NCBI RefSeq assembly: GCF_001423405.1
Contig: NZ_LMNS01000001.1
Coordinates: 729,748-793,747, forward strand
From: Methylobacterium sp. Leaf123
Lineage (GTDB): Bacteria; Pseudomonadota; Alphaproteobacteria; Rhizobiales; Beijerinckiaceae
Reading direction: 5' to 3'
DNA length: 64,000 nucleotides
The first letter of the stretch is position 1, and each line of letters starts with the position of its first letter. Shown here one piece after another: positions 9,417-18,798 of the stretch. The position numbers and the translations under genes are program-made. Under the pieces are notes generated by a model. It saw only the letters and a list, made by a program, of their open reading frames with translations, was not told the DNA's origin and made no database searches.

Positions 9417-9881
9417 TCAGGCGAGGGTTCGGGGCGGCTCGATCTGTGCCTCGGGCACGATGCCCGACAGACGCGGTGCGTCACGAGCCGGGGCACGGGC
9501 CTGGGCGGCGGCCGGAGGAAGAGCCGGAACCGCTGAAGGGGCGAGCCCGGTGGCGCAGCAGGAGGACGGCGCATGGCCGCACACACCGCCGGCTGCGCAA
9601 GCCGGGCAGGCACATTCCATCCGGGAGGCCTCGATCACCGGGATCGCGTCCGCCCGAACGACCGAGAACGGAGCCGCGAGCCGGGCATCCGCTCCGGCCA
9701 TCACGACGTCAGGCGCCGGGGCAACGACCGGCTGCGCCTGAGCGATCGGCTCGTGCGCGAAATGCCCGTGGACAGCTTGCCCATGGGCGCTGTGCGCGCG
9801 GGCGCCGGACGGCATCAGCGTCGCGGCGACCATCACGATCACCGCCGCCAGCCAGAGCGCTATGGAACGAGCGGACTTCAT
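9417..9881 (-). CDS. Cys/His-containing secreted protein heading the efflux operon
   Basis: The gene encodes 154 residues from the ATG at 9881 (MKSARSIALWLAAVIVMVAATL), an N-terminal hydrophobic segment that ends near ARA. It continues with a His-containing part (HSAHGQAVHGHFAHE). Around residues 89-108 there is a Cys-rich patch, ECACPACAAGGVCGH followed by SSCC. This gives several clustered cysteines suitable for soft-metal binding. The C-terminus is Pro/Ala-rich. It is the first gene of the minus-strand cluster, 71 bases before the adaptor. I recognise no family; a metal sensor or chaperone in the periplasm is a context-based guess. Confidence 0.62.
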   Translation of the reverse strand: MKSARSIALWLAAVIVMVAATLMPSGARAHSAHGQAVHGHFAHEPIAQAQPVVAPAPDVVMAGADARLAAPFSVVRADAIPVIEASRMECACPACAAGGVCGHAPSSCCATGLAPSAVPALPPAAAQARAPARDAPRLSGIVPEAQIEPPRTLA

Positions 9882-10461
9882 TGTGCTTGACCCATAGCAC
9901 GGACGCGCCGCCGTCAACAGAGGCCGGCCGGCGATGCCGGCGGCAAAGCTGGCGTTCACAAGCACGGCATCCCCCGCCTGGAATCGCCATCTTCGTTGGA
10001 CTTGGAGACACAAATCGAGGCTTGATGACGGCGCGACGGATCGTCTCGCTCCGGTTGTATAGCAAAGAATATGGGTGCTTAAGGCGCCGACGCGTCAGCC
10101 GTTTCCCCGCCTGCTGTTCGTGGGTTGGCTGGGGGTGCGGACGCGGTGCGGCATCATCCTTCCGCTTCAATGTGCCTAGTGCGGATGCCGCGTTGAAACT
10201 CTCGATCCGTCCGTCGCTTATAGGGCGTTCCGGCCGCGGTAACGCTCCGGATCAGCGCCGGAAAGGTTGAGCTATGATACACCACTGGACCGTGCGAGCG
10301 CGCCTTCCATTTAACGTTCTACGCTTCTACGGCAACGCTGGACTTGAGTGTTCCATCCTCAATACCCACAAGCCTGTCGTAGTTTTTTGAATTCTTCTCT
10401 TGCATCGGTGCGCGTCACGTATGATTTTGGCGCACGGGGGCTTACGGAACGGACAAGCAGA
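9882..10461. other. 580-base divergent intergenic region before mucR
   Basis: The region separates the first gene of the metal-efflux operon (minus) from mucR (plus), so both promoters must lie here. Open frames in it are short, without a ribosome site or recognisable content. A GC-rich inverted repeat (CCGGCCGGCGATGCCGGCGG) sits near 9922-9941. The last 150 bases before mucR are lower in GC, as expected for a promoter and leader. MucR proteins commonly repress their own genes, so binding sites may be present, but I could not define one. Confidence 0.4.
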
Positions 10462-10950
10462 ATGACAGAAGAAAACCAGAAATCGTTCAACGATTTCGTC
10501 GAATTGGCGAGCGATATCGTCTCGTCCTATGTGTCGAACAACTCAGTCCCCGCTTCCGAGCTTCCGGGCCTGATCATCAGCGTACATACGGCGCTGACGA
10601 CCCTCAGCAGCCCCGAGACCGTGGCCGCGCCGGCCGAGGAAGTGGTCGAGAAGCCGTCCTCCGGGCAGGTCCGCAAGTCGGTCACGCCGGATGCGATCAT
10701 CAGCTTCATCGACGGCAAGCCGTACAAGACCCTCAAGCGCCATCTCGGCACCCACGGTCTCGATCCCTATTCGTATCGCCAGCGCTACGGCCTGCCGAAC
10801 GACTATCCGATGGTCGCGCCGAACTATGCCGCACAGCGCTCCGCCCTCGCGAAGTCGATCGGCCTCGGCCGGCCGGGCGGTCGGATCGAGGAAGAGGCCC
10901 CCGCGCCCGAGCCGACGACCAAGTCGCGTTCGCGCCAGAAGGTCGCGTAA
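10462..10950 (+). CDS. MucR/Ros-family transcriptional regulator
   Basis: The protein has 162 residues. The conserved C-terminal DNA-binding core is obvious: GKPYKTLKRHLGTHGLDPYSYRQRYGL followed by DYPMVAPNYAAQRSALAKSIGLGR (written here in two parts of one block). MucR proteins are alphaproteobacterial global regulators of surface polysaccharides, motility and cell-cycle genes. In typical Ros/MucR the zinc finger begins with a Cys pair just before the GK segment; here that position reads ITPDAIISFIDG-like with Ser-Phe-Ile-Asp and no Cys. Metal-free variants are known in the family. The start at 10462 begins MTEENQKSF, matching the usual N-terminus. Confidence 0.93.
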   Translation: MTEENQKSFNDFVELASDIVSSYVSNNSVPASELPGLIISVHTALTTLSSPETVAAPAEEVVEKPSSGQVRKSVTPDAIISFIDGKPYKTLKRHLGTHGLDPYSYRQRYGLPNDYPMVAPNYAAQRSALAKSIGLGRPGGRIEEEAPAPEPTTKSRSRQKVA

Positions 10951-11088
10951 ACCGGCGCTCGCCGCAGGGACGGACGGCCGGACCGGTCGTTCGTGAAACC
11001 TTTGCGTTCGGCGAGCGTCAACCGCATGATCGAGGTGACGAGCGGTCCCGTCGTCCGCTCCCGCGGCGTGCCGCCCCAAGGACATGCG

Positions 11089-11589
11089 ATGGCGCGTTTG
11101 CCCACCCTACTTCTCGACATCGCCGGGACGACCTGCGCCTTGCCGCGGGCCGAGATCCGCGAGATTCTCCCGCTGCCGCGTCTGCATGCGCCGCCGGCTG
11201 CGGGCGGTCCGCTCGCGGGCTTCCTCAATCTGGCCGGGGAGCCGGTGCCCGTCATCGATCTGGCCGCCCTGTTCGCACTTCGCGAAGCGGGCGGCGGTCG
11301 CGATCCCTACCGGCACGTCGTGCTGGCCCGTGGGGGCGGCATCGCCTTTCTCGTCGATCGGGCGCTCGATCTCGTTCAGGTGGACGACGAGGCCCTGCGG
11401 CCGGTCGATCCGGCCCGCAGCCTCAACGGCTGCGTCGTCGGCGAATTCGCGCGGGACGACAAACTCGTGCACCTCCTCTCCCTTGACCGCATCCTGACTC
11501 TCGAAGAGCGGACCCGCCTCGACGCGCTGACCCGTCAGGCGACGGCGCGGCTCGCCCGGTTCGAGCCCGATGGGGCGCGAGCCGTCTGA
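11089..11589 (+). CDS. cheW: CheW-like coupling protein 1
   Basis: The protein has 166 residues. The start at 11089 (MARLPTLLLDIAGTTCALP) has AAGGA six bases upstream; the longer in-frame start is less likely. It is a single CheW fold: the pattern ALPRAEIREILPLPRL followed by GFLNLAGEPVPVIDLAALF is the typical strand arrangement that holds the invariant P-V-I-D-L segment. CheW links chemoreceptors to the kinase CheA at the inner membrane. It is the first gene of an eight-gene chemosensory operon and occupies the place of wspB in Wsp-type clusters. The next gene starts after 11 bases. Confidence 0.88.
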   Translation: MARLPTLLLDIAGTTCALPRAEIREILPLPRLHAPPAAGGPLAGFLNLAGEPVPVIDLAALFALREAGGGRDPYRHVVLARGGGIAFLVDRALDLVQVDDEALRPVDPARSLNGCVVGEFARDDKLVHLLSLDRILTLEERTRLDALTRQATARLARFEPDGARAV

Positions 11590-11600
11590 GGACAAAGGTC

Positions 11601-13073
11601 GTGACGGTCCCCGTCGAGCGGTCCCGGCGCGTCGTCAGCGCGACGGTGGATCCCGGATTTCCGGCTCTGAAGGATCGGGTGATCGCCCGGACCGGGCACA
11701 ATTATTATGAAGACAAGGACGACCTGCTCTACGACCGTCTGCGCAAGCGGATGCGGACCTGTGGGGTTGCCGATTGCGCCGCCTACCAGTCTTTGCTCGA
11801 CGGCGCGGCCGGCCGGGAGGAATGGCCCGCACTCGAGGCCGAAATCACCATCGGCGAGACCTTCTTCTTTCGCTACGCCGAACAATTCGCGGCCCTGCGC
11901 CGAACGATTCTTCCGGAATTGATCGAGGCACGCCGCGAGATCCGCCGTCTGCGGATCTGGAGTGCCGGCTGTTCCACGGGGGCCGAGCCCTATTCCCTCG
12001 CCATCCTTGTGCACGACCTTCTCGGCGACGCCCTTCCCGATTGGTCCGTGACGATCCTCGGCACCGATCTCAGTGCCGCCGCGCTCGCCACCGCGCGCGA
12101 GGCCGAGTTCGGCCCATGGGCCCTGCGCACCCTGGACACCGAGGAGCGCGCACGCTGGTTCCGCCGCACCCCCGTGCGGCCGGGCTTGCCGCATGGCGGC
12201 TACGCGCTGCGGCCGGCCTTTCGCCGCATGGTGCGATTCGAGCGGCAGAACCTCCTGACCCTGATCGACGGGAGCGACCGGACGCAGGGGGGCTTCGACC
12301 TGATCCTGTGCCGCAACGTGCTGATCTATTTCAGCGCCGACCATGTCACCCGCATCGTGCGGGCGCTCGGCGAGCGGTTGAACCCGCAGGGCTGGCTCCT
12401 GATCGGACATGCCGAGCCCAATCCCACCTTCTCGCAATGGCTGCAGCCCGTAGCCCTGCCGGGAACGGTCGCCTATCGCCCGATCGATACGCCGGTGCCC
12501 CCGCCGCTGCCCGTCGTCATGCCCGCGCTTCCGGATGTGGTGCCGATTCTCGTCGCCCCGCCGCCGGCACCCGCACCCGCCGCCCCGGCGCTGGACTTGC
12601 CGGAGCTGCCTTTGCCGGCGCCGATCCCGAGACCGGCAGCCGCCGCGATCGAGCATCCGCTATCGCCGGGTGATCTCCTGGCCGAGATTCGCGTGCTGGC
12701 CGATGCGGGCGAGACCGCGCGGGCATGGCGCCGACTGCATGAGGAAATCGACGGCTACGCCACCGATTCGCCCTTACGCTACTACGAAGGTCTGCTCGCC
12801 CTCGATCTCGGGCGGGAGCGGGAGGCCGAACGGGCCCTGCGGGGGGCGCTGTTCCTCGATCGCGGCTTCGTCATGGCCCATTTCCAGCTCGGTTTGCTGC
12901 TCGCCCGCGTCGGACGCCGGGGCGAGGCCGCCCGCGCCCTCGACAACGCCCTGCGCCTCGCGCAAGGACTGCCGCCCGAAACGATCCTGCCGGAGGGAGA
13001 CGGAGTGAGCGCCGCACGCTTGGCCGAGAGCGCACGCCGTGCCCTGGCCGGAATCACGGGCCGAAACGCATGA
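11601..13073 (+). CDS. cheR: CheR methyltransferase with C-terminal TPR-like region
   Basis: The protein has 490 residues from a GTG start at 11601 with a GAGGACAAAG ribosome region. Residues 20-90 form the CheR N-domain. The SAM-binding domain includes WSAGCSTGAEPYSLAI and LILCRNVLIYF, the diagnostic CheR motifs. A Pro/Ala-rich linker (about 295-350) leads to a helical repeat region (355-480) with the look of TPRs, as in WspC-type CheR. The enzyme methylates glutamates on chemoreceptors. TPR-bearing CheR is typical of pathways that control functions other than swimming. Its stop overlaps the next start (ATGA). Confidence 0.92.
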   Translation: MTVPVERSRRVVSATVDPGFPALKDRVIARTGHNYYEDKDDLLYDRLRKRMRTCGVADCAAYQSLLDGAAGREEWPALEAEITIGETFFFRYAEQFAALRRTILPELIEARREIRRLRIWSAGCSTGAEPYSLAILVHDLLGDALPDWSVTILGTDLSAAALATAREAEFGPWALRTLDTEERARWFRRTPVRPGLPHGGYALRPAFRRMVRFERQNLLTLIDGSDRTQGGFDLILCRNVLIYFSADHVTRIVRALGERLNPQGWLLIGHAEPNPTFSQWLQPVALPGTVAYRPIDTPVPPPLPVVMPALPDVVPILVAPPPAPAPAAPALDLPELPLPAPIPRPAAAAIEHPLSPGDLLAEIRVLADAGETARAWRRLHEEIDGYATDSPLRYYEGLLALDLGREREAERALRGALFLDRGFVMAHFQLGLLLARVGRRGEAARALDNALRLAQGLPPETILPEGDGVSAARLAESARRALAGITGRNA

Positions 13074-13627
13074 AGATCGGCGTCACCGCCGGGGCGGATG
13101 CCGAAGCGCGCACGGCCGCTTTGCTCGATGCGCGCGCCGCCGCGCTCGCGGCCCGAACGGTGGGGCAGGAGCGGACGATCGAGACCGCCGCCTATCTCGT
13201 TTGCGCCTGCGGTGCCGAGCGCTACGGCCTGCCGCTCACGGCGGTCGCGGGCGTCACGCCCGAGCGGCCCTGCACGGAGCTGCCGGGAGCGCCGCCGGCG
13301 CTGCGGGGCATCACGGCGGTGGCGGGCGTGATCGTCAGCGTGCTCGATCTTGCCGCCTGCCTCGGGCTCGACCGCGCGGAGACGGACGAAACCGGGCACG
13401 TGGTGCGTCTGCGTGCGCAGGAGCCGCCGGTGGCGCTTGCCGTCGATCGCGTGCTCGGCATCGCGCAGATCGAAACCACGCTGGCCCGGCCGACGCCAGA
13501 ATCAGAAAGTCTGGGACGCGGGCCGCTTTCGGGCTATGCACCGCCCGGCTCGGACAGGACGGGGGGAATCCCCGAGGATTTCTCCGTCGTCGATATCCCG
13601 GCCCTGCTCGCCCGCTTCACGACCTGA
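13070..13627 (+). CDS. cheW: CheW-like coupling protein 2
   Basis: The protein has 185 residues, and its ATG overlaps the cheR stop, so translation is coupled. After about 35 polar residues comes a CheW domain: YLVCACGAERYGLPLTAVAG, then LRGITAVAGVIVSVLDLAACLGL. It is more divergent than the first CheW, with INVRG-like positions poorly kept. It corresponds in position to wspD in Wsp clusters. Two CheW proteins in one cluster often couple different receptor pools or give distinct array contacts. Its last residues (VVDIPALLARFTT) are conserved-looking but of unknown role. Confidence 0.85.
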   Translation: MKIGVTAGADAEARTAALLDARAAALAARTVGQERTIETAAYLVCACGAERYGLPLTAVAGVTPERPCTELPGAPPALRGITAVAGVIVSVLDLAACLGLDRAETDETGHVVRLRAQEPPVALAVDRVLGIAQIETTLARPTPESESLGRGPLSGYAPPGSDRTGGIPEDFSVVDIPALLARFTT

Positions 13628-13750
13628 TCGTCGCGAGCGCTCTTAACGCCGCTTCTGTGGAGCGCGCGTCACAACAGAAGCTCGGTGCCGCCCGCGATGG
13701 GGGGCGGCTCCGAGGCCCCGAACCCTCTCCCCGCACCGCCTGCCGGAGCC

Positions 13751-15445
13751 ATGTCGCCCGTGTCGATCTCGATCGGAAAACGCATCCTCCTCGGCTTCGT
13801 GGCGGCGAGCCTGATCGTGGCGGCCCTGGGCGCCTACGCGTTGCGCCAGATCGGCAGCGTGCGCGACATGACCGACCTGATCGTGACGCGCGATGTCGGC
13901 GTGCTGCGCCAGCTCGACGACCTCGGCAACGTCGCGCGCAATATGGGTCTCGTGCGCCGCAACGCGGTGATCTCCGTTCTGACGCAGGCGCAGGGGAATG
14001 CGGCGTCGACCTCCGGCCGTTCGGACGATTTCCTGGGAAGCTGGCGCCAGAACGTGGCGGAGCTGGAGCGGCTCCTGAACACCATCACCGGCGAGGTGAA
14101 GGAGTATCAATCCGCCGCGCTCTCCGCGGATCGCGTCGCCGCCTGGGGCCGCCTCGGCGCCGTCTTCACCGAGACGAGCGAGGCCTTCCGCCAGGTCCGC
14201 AACGCCAGCGAGCAGCAGCTTCGCGCCGTGGATGCCCGCGACATCGCCACGGTCGAGGCGCGAAACGAGGACGTCAACCGGCTGCACGATGGCTTGCTGC
14301 GCAGCATCTCCAACGCCCGCACCGCCCTCGACGGCGTCATCGGTGCCGGCCAGCGCAGCGTCAGCGACATCTATCGCAACAGCGTGATCTCCGTCGCCAT
14401 CACGGTCGCCGCCTCGATCCTGCTCTCCATCCTGGTGACGGTGCTGATCAGCCGCGCCGTGGTCCGCCCGCTGGAAGACGTGATGCGCTTCGTGGCGCAG
14501 ATCGGTGACGGCGATCTGACGGGACGCCTGAACCGCTCCGGCAGCGACGAGATCGGGCGCCTCGGCGACACGTTGAACCGGATGGTGGCCGGCTTGTCCG
14601 ACCTTGCCCGAACCAACCGCGCCGCCACCGCCGACCTCAACGCCGCGGCGGCCGAAATCCGCGCCTCCGCCCAGCAGCAGGCAGCCAGCGTCGAGGAGCA
14701 GTTCGCCGCCGTTCAGGAGACCGCGGCGACTGTGGACGAAATCACCCATTCGGGCGCGCAGATCTCGAAGCGCGCCACCGAAGTCATCGCCACCGCCCAG
14801 GCCGCAGCGCAGACCGCACGGTCCGGCCTGCGCGCCGCCACCGACACTGCCAAGGCGATGGATTCGATCCGTGAGCAGGGCGAGGCGGTCGCGGGCAACA
14901 TCGTCGCCCTCAGCGAGAAGACGCAGGCCATCGGCGAGATCATCGTCACGGTGAACGACATCTCGGAGCGCACCCACCTGCTGGCCCTCAACGCTGCCAT
15001 CGAGGCGGCGGCGGCGGGCGAAAGCGGCCGCAGCTTCGCCATCGTCGCCTCCGAGATGAAGCTGCTGGCTGACCAAGCGAAGGGTGCGACCGCGCAGGTG
15101 CGCGGCATCCTCGGGGAGATCCAGCGCGGCATCAACGCTTCGGTGATGCTCACCGAGGAGGCGGTCAAGCGCGCCGCCGCCGGCAAGAACCGCACCGATT
15201 CGACCGTCCGCACCATCGAGGAGATGGCGGCGCGGGTGGAGGAGGGCGTGCAGACCTTCCAGCAGATCGTGGCTTCGACCAACCAGCAACAGCTCGGCAT
15301 CGAGCAGGTGATGGGCGCGTTGCAGAACATCCGGCAGGCGAGCCAGCAGACGGCCGCCGGCACCCGCGAGGTCGAAACCGCCTCGGCCAACCTGACCGAG
15401 CTGGCACAGGGGCTGATGGCTCTGGCCGAGCGCTACCGGCTTTAA
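13751..15445 (+). CDS. methyl-accepting chemotaxis protein
   Basis: The protein has 564 residues from the ATG at 13751 (GGAG just upstream; a GTG 66 bases earlier is possible). Topology is TM1 about 9-30, a helical periplasmic domain about 31-212, TM2 about 213-236, HAMP, then the cytoplasmic signalling coiled coil. The tip is near residue 405 (ERTHLLALNAAIEAAAAGE), slightly off the consensus E-x-x-R-A-G-E form. No CheR-binding pentapeptide is visible at the end (AERYRL). The predicted sensor domain looks like a four-helix bundle. It is the only receptor in the cluster and is presumably its dedicated input. Confidence 0.92.
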   Translation: MSPVSISIGKRILLGFVAASLIVAALGAYALRQIGSVRDMTDLIVTRDVGVLRQLDDLGNVARNMGLVRRNAVISVLTQAQGNAASTSGRSDDFLGSWRQNVAELERLLNTITGEVKEYQSAALSADRVAAWGRLGAVFTETSEAFRQVRNASEQQLRAVDARDIATVEARNEDVNRLHDGLLRSISNARTALDGVIGAGQRSVSDIYRNSVISVAITVAASILLSILVTVLISRAVVRPLEDVMRFVAQIGDGDLTGRLNRSGSDEIGRLGDTLNRMVAGLSDLARTNRAATADLNAAAAEIRASAQQQAASVEEQFAAVQETAATVDEITHSGAQISKRATEVIATAQAAAQTARSGLRAATDTAKAMDSIREQGEAVAGNIVALSEKTQAIGEIIVTVNDISERTHLLALNAAIEAAAAGESGRSFAIVASEMKLLADQAKGATAQVRGILGEIQRGINASVMLTEEAVKRAAAGKNRTDSTVRTIEEMAARVEEGVQTFQQIVASTNQQQLGIEQVMGALQNIRQASQQTAAGTREVETASANLTELAQGLMALAERYRL

Positions 15446-15469
15446 CGGTTCGGCCGAGCGTCCCGCCGC

Positions 15470-17716
15470 ATGGACATCCGCCAGCAGCTTCTCGCCGCCT
15501 TCGAGATCGAGCACCGCGAGCATCTCGACGCGATCCGCGCCGCCCTTGCGGCGGAGGGCCCGGTCGATTGGCACGACGTGTTCCGTCGTGCCCATAGCCT
15601 GAAGGGCGCCGCCCGCGCCGTCGACCTGCCGCCCGTCGAAGCGGTCTCGCACCAGCTCGAAGCCCTGTTCGAGCGCATCAGCGACGGACAGCGCCCCCTC
15701 GACCGGGCGGCGCGGGCCGCGACCCATCTCGCCCTCGATCGGATCGAGGCCTACGTCGCCGCGACCGCGACCGGGCAGGCCAGCATGCCCGAGGATGCGC
15801 TGGCCGCGCTCAACGCCTGCCTCGACCCCGAGGCCGCCGCCGCGGAGCCGGCTCGGCCCGAGCCGGTCTCGCCGCCAGTCACCCCGGCGGCTGCGCCAAC
15901 GACCGCTCCGGCTCCCGCGACCGAGTCGGCCGCCGAGCCCGCGCATGCGGTGCTCCGCGTCCCGGCCGCCGCGGTCGAATCCCTGACGCGGGCGAGCTAC
16001 GGGCTCTGGGCCGCGCTGCCGGGGCAAGGGGCCGTCGCCGAGCGCATCGCGCGGCTCTCGGTGAATGCGGGCGCCCTGCGCCGCCGCACGGAAGCCGCCC
16101 GCCGCGTTCCGGATACCGTCCCCGGCGGGGCCGACGAGACGGAGGTTGCGGCTTTGCGCCGGGCGCTCGCCGAGATCGAAACCGGGCTGGCCGCTCTGTC
16201 GCGGGAAGCCTCCGACCTCGCGCTCGGGCACAAATCCGTCATCCTGTCCGTCGAGACCGCCGCGCGCCGCCTGCGCGAGGAAACCGAGCGCCTCGCCCTG
16301 GTGCCGGCCGAGACGGTGTTCGGCGGTCTTGCCCGCGCGGTGCGCGACATGGCCCGCTCCGACGGCCAGGAGGTCGAGGTCACGACCCGCGGGCTCGACC
16401 TGCCGGTCGACCGGGCGATGCTTCAAGCCCTCAAGGATCCGGTGCTGCACGCCCTGCGCAACGCGCTGAGCCACGGCGCCGAGAGTCCGGAGAGCCGGCA
16501 GCGCCAGGGCAAGCCCGCCTCCCTGTCGATCGGGCTCACGGTCGAGGCGCAGGGCGGGCGGCTCGTCCTCGGCATTCACGACGATGGCCGCGGGCCCGAC
16601 CTCGCGGCGATCGAGACGACGGGCCGCGCCCGCGGATTGATCGCGCCGGGCGAGAGCCTCGATCCGGATATGTTGCTGGCGCTGCCGTTCGAGCCGGGCT
16701 TCTCCACCGCCGGCGCGGTCGATGCCCTATCGGGCCGCGGCATGGGCCTGTCGGTGGTGGCCGAGGTCGCCCGCTCCCTGCACGGGCAGGTGCAACTCGC
16801 CCGCCGGCATCCGCACGGCACCTCACTGATTCTCACGTTACCGTTGTCGGCCGCGCGCCGGCCGGTGCTGATCGTCTCGGTCGGCGGGACGCGCTTCGCC
16901 CTGCCGAGCGGTGCCGCCGAAGCGCTCTCGCGGCTCGATGCCTCGGCCGTATCCACGGTGGCGGGCCGGCCGGTGGCGCAGGTGGCGGGGGAGGGCGGCG
17001 AGACCGTGACGCTGCCGCTCGCCGAACTCGGCGACCTGCTCAGCCTCGGCAGCACCCGCCCGGAGGGCGCGACGATCCCGATTGTGCGGCTGCGCGGCAC
17101 GCGGGGGCGCTGCCTGCTCGCGGTCGATCGCCTGGAGGAGGTGCGCACGCTGCTGGTTTTGCCCGCGCCGCCGATCGGCAGCGATCCCGCCCTCGTCACC
17201 GGCACGGTGATCCTCGGCAGCGATACGCCCGCCCTGGTGCTCGATCCCGACGGACTGATCGACCGGCTCGGCCGCGCCGGGCCGCGTGCCGGCCGCTCCC
17301 CGTCGAAAGGACTTGGGGACGGCAGCGGAACGATCCCGGAAACGCGACGTTCGACGATTCTTGTCGTGGACGACTCGATCACCACCCGCACTTTGGAGAA
17401 GAGCATCTTGGAAGCGGCGGGTTACCGCGTGATCGTCTGCGTCGATGGGCAGGAGGCGCTCGACCGCCTGCGCGCGCGCATCGAGCCGGTCGATCTCGTC
17501 GTCGCCGACGTCGAGATGCCGCGCCTCACCGGCTTCGGCCTCGTCGAGGCGTTGCGGGCCGAGGAAGACTTCGCGCGTCTCCCCATCGTGCTGATGACGT
17601 CGCGCGGCGACGAGGAAGACGTCGCCCGGGGATTGGAACTCGGGGCGGACGCCTACCTCACCAAGCAGAAATTCGATCAGCGCGAGCTTTTGGACACCAT
17701 CGGTCAGTTGCTGTGA
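15470..17716 (+). CDS. cheA: hybrid chemotaxis kinase CheA-REC
   Basis: The protein has 748 residues. Order: Hpt domain with phosphorylated His42 (RRAHSLKGAAR); a Pro/Ala linker about 125-160; dimerisation helices; an ATPase domain with N-box RNALSHGAE, G1 HDDGRGPD and G2 GRGMGLSVV; a CheW-like domain (about 460-600); and a C-terminal receiver with Asp680 (VVADVEMPRL) and the switch VLMTS. No P2 domain is apparent, usual when the receiver is fused. CheA autophosphorylates and passes phosphate to receivers. A CheA-REC fusion is the WspE/CheA3 layout. Its stop overlaps the cheB GTG start. Confidence 0.94.
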   Translation: MDIRQQLLAAFEIEHREHLDAIRAALAAEGPVDWHDVFRRAHSLKGAARAVDLPPVEAVSHQLEALFERISDGQRPLDRAARAATHLALDRIEAYVAATATGQASMPEDALAALNACLDPEAAAAEPARPEPVSPPVTPAAAPTTAPAPATESAAEPAHAVLRVPAAAVESLTRASYGLWAALPGQGAVAERIARLSVNAGALRRRTEAARRVPDTVPGGADETEVAALRRALAEIETGLAALSREASDLALGHKSVILSVETAARRLREETERLALVPAETVFGGLARAVRDMARSDGQEVEVTTRGLDLPVDRAMLQALKDPVLHALRNALSHGAESPESRQRQGKPASLSIGLTVEAQGGRLVLGIHDDGRGPDLAAIETTGRARGLIAPGESLDPDMLLALPFEPGFSTAGAVDALSGRGMGLSVVAEVARSLHGQVQLARRHPHGTSLILTLPLSAARRPVLIVSVGGTRFALPSGAAEALSRLDASAVSTVAGRPVAQVAGEGGETVTLPLAELGDLLSLGSTRPEGATIPIVRLRGTRGRCLLAVDRLEEVRTLLVLPAPPIGSDPALVTGTVILGSDTPALVLDPDGLIDRLGRAGPRAGRSPSKGLGDGSGTIPETRRSTILVVDDSITTRTLEKSILEAAGYRVIVCVDGQEALDRLRARIEPVDLVVADVEMPRLTGFGLVEALRAEEDFARLPIVLMTSRGDEEDVARGLELGADAYLTKQKFDQRELLDTIGQLL

Positions 17717-18798
17717 ACGGACGGTCTGAGAATCCGCGCGTGCGGGTGCTGGTTGTCGAGGATTCGCTCGTGGTGCGGATCCTACTCACCCATATCATCG
17801 CCCGTGATCCGCGGCTGGAACTGGCCGGCGCGGTGGAATCCGGCGAGGCGGCGCTCGCGGCGATCGAGACCGTGCGGCCGGACGTGATCTCGATGGATAT
17901 CCGCCTGCCCGGCATCGACGGGTTGGAGACGACCCGCCGGATCATGGCGAGCCGGCCGACGCCGATCGTGGTGATCGCCGATTCGGTCGAGGATTCCTCG
18001 CTCAAGATCTCGATGAACGCGCTCAGGGCCGGCGCGCTCTCCGTGGTCGAGAAGCCGGTCGCCACCACCAACGATGGCTACGAGGCCGTCGCCGGCCAGA
18101 TCTGCACGCAGTTGCGCATCATGGCCGCGGTGCCGGTCATCCGCCGCCGGCCGATCGGGGCGGAATGGAATGCGCGCAAGACCGCGCCCGCGCCCGAATT
18201 GCCGGTCCCGTCGGAATCGGAGGCGGCACCGAGCGTGCTAGCCGTGGCGGCCTCGACCGGCGGCCCGCCGGCGCTCGCCAAGGTGATCGGCGGTCTCTCG
18301 GCCGAGTTTCCGCTCCCGATCCTGCTGGTTCAGCACATGGGCGCCGCCTTCATGGACGGCTTTGCCAGTTGGCTCGACGGCGTGGTGCCGCTCACCGTCG
18401 GGGTGGCACGGGACGGCCAAGTGATGCAGGCCGGCCATGTCTATGTCGCCCCCGGCGACCGTCATCTCGAACTCGGCGCGAACGGCACGCTGCGGGTGAG
18501 TGATGGCGCCCCCGTCGGCGGCCAGCGCCCGGCCGCGACGGTGCTGTTCCGCTCGGTCGCCCGGCAGGCCGGCGCGCAGGGGATCGGCGTTCTCCTCACC
18601 GGCATGGGCGAGGACGGGGCGCAGGGCCTTCTCGACATGCGCAAGGCCGGCGCCGCCACGGTGGCCGAACACGAGAGCAGCGCCGTCGTCTACGGCATGC
18701 CCGCGGCGGCGGTGCGCCTCAACGCGGCGTCCCGCGTGCTGCCCGTCGATCAGGTGGCGCCCCATCTCGTGCGGCTCTCGCAGAGGAAGCCGTCATGA
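17713..18798 (+). CDS. cheB: CheB receptor methylesterase
   Basis: The protein has 361 residues from a GTG overlapping the cheA stop. The N-terminal receiver has Asp62 (ISMDIRLPGIDG), a Ser at the Thr/Ser switch (VVIADS) and Lys in VVEKP. The C-terminal methylesterase has the catalytic Ser (VAASTGGPPAL), His (LVQHMG) and Asp (GMGEDGAQG). It removes methyl groups from receptors, opposing CheR, and closes the adaptation loop. All catalytic residues are present, so adaptation is probably real in this pathway. Its stop overlaps the next gene start, continuing the coupled chain. Confidence 0.94.
   Translation: MNGRSENPRVRVLVVEDSLVVRILLTHIIARDPRLELAGAVESGEAALAAIETVRPDVISMDIRLPGIDGLETTRRIMASRPTPIVVIADSVEDSSLKISMNALRAGALSVVEKPVATTNDGYEAVAGQICTQLRIMAAVPVIRRRPIGAEWNARKTAPAPELPVPSESEAAPSVLAVAASTGGPPALAKVIGGLSAEFPLPILLVQHMGAAFMDGFASWLDGVVPLTVGVARDGQVMQAGHVYVAPGDRHLELGANGTLRVSDGAPVGGQRPAATVLFRSVARQAGAQGIGVLLTGMGEDGAQGLLDMRKAGAATVAEHESSAVVYGMPAAAVRLNAASRVLPVDQVAPHLVRLSQRKPS

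Noticed and set aside
13643..16579. 978-codon open frame antisense to the receptor and cheA genes
   Set aside because: Spans two well-supported genes on the other strand and has no recognisable domain; typical GC-driven shadow.
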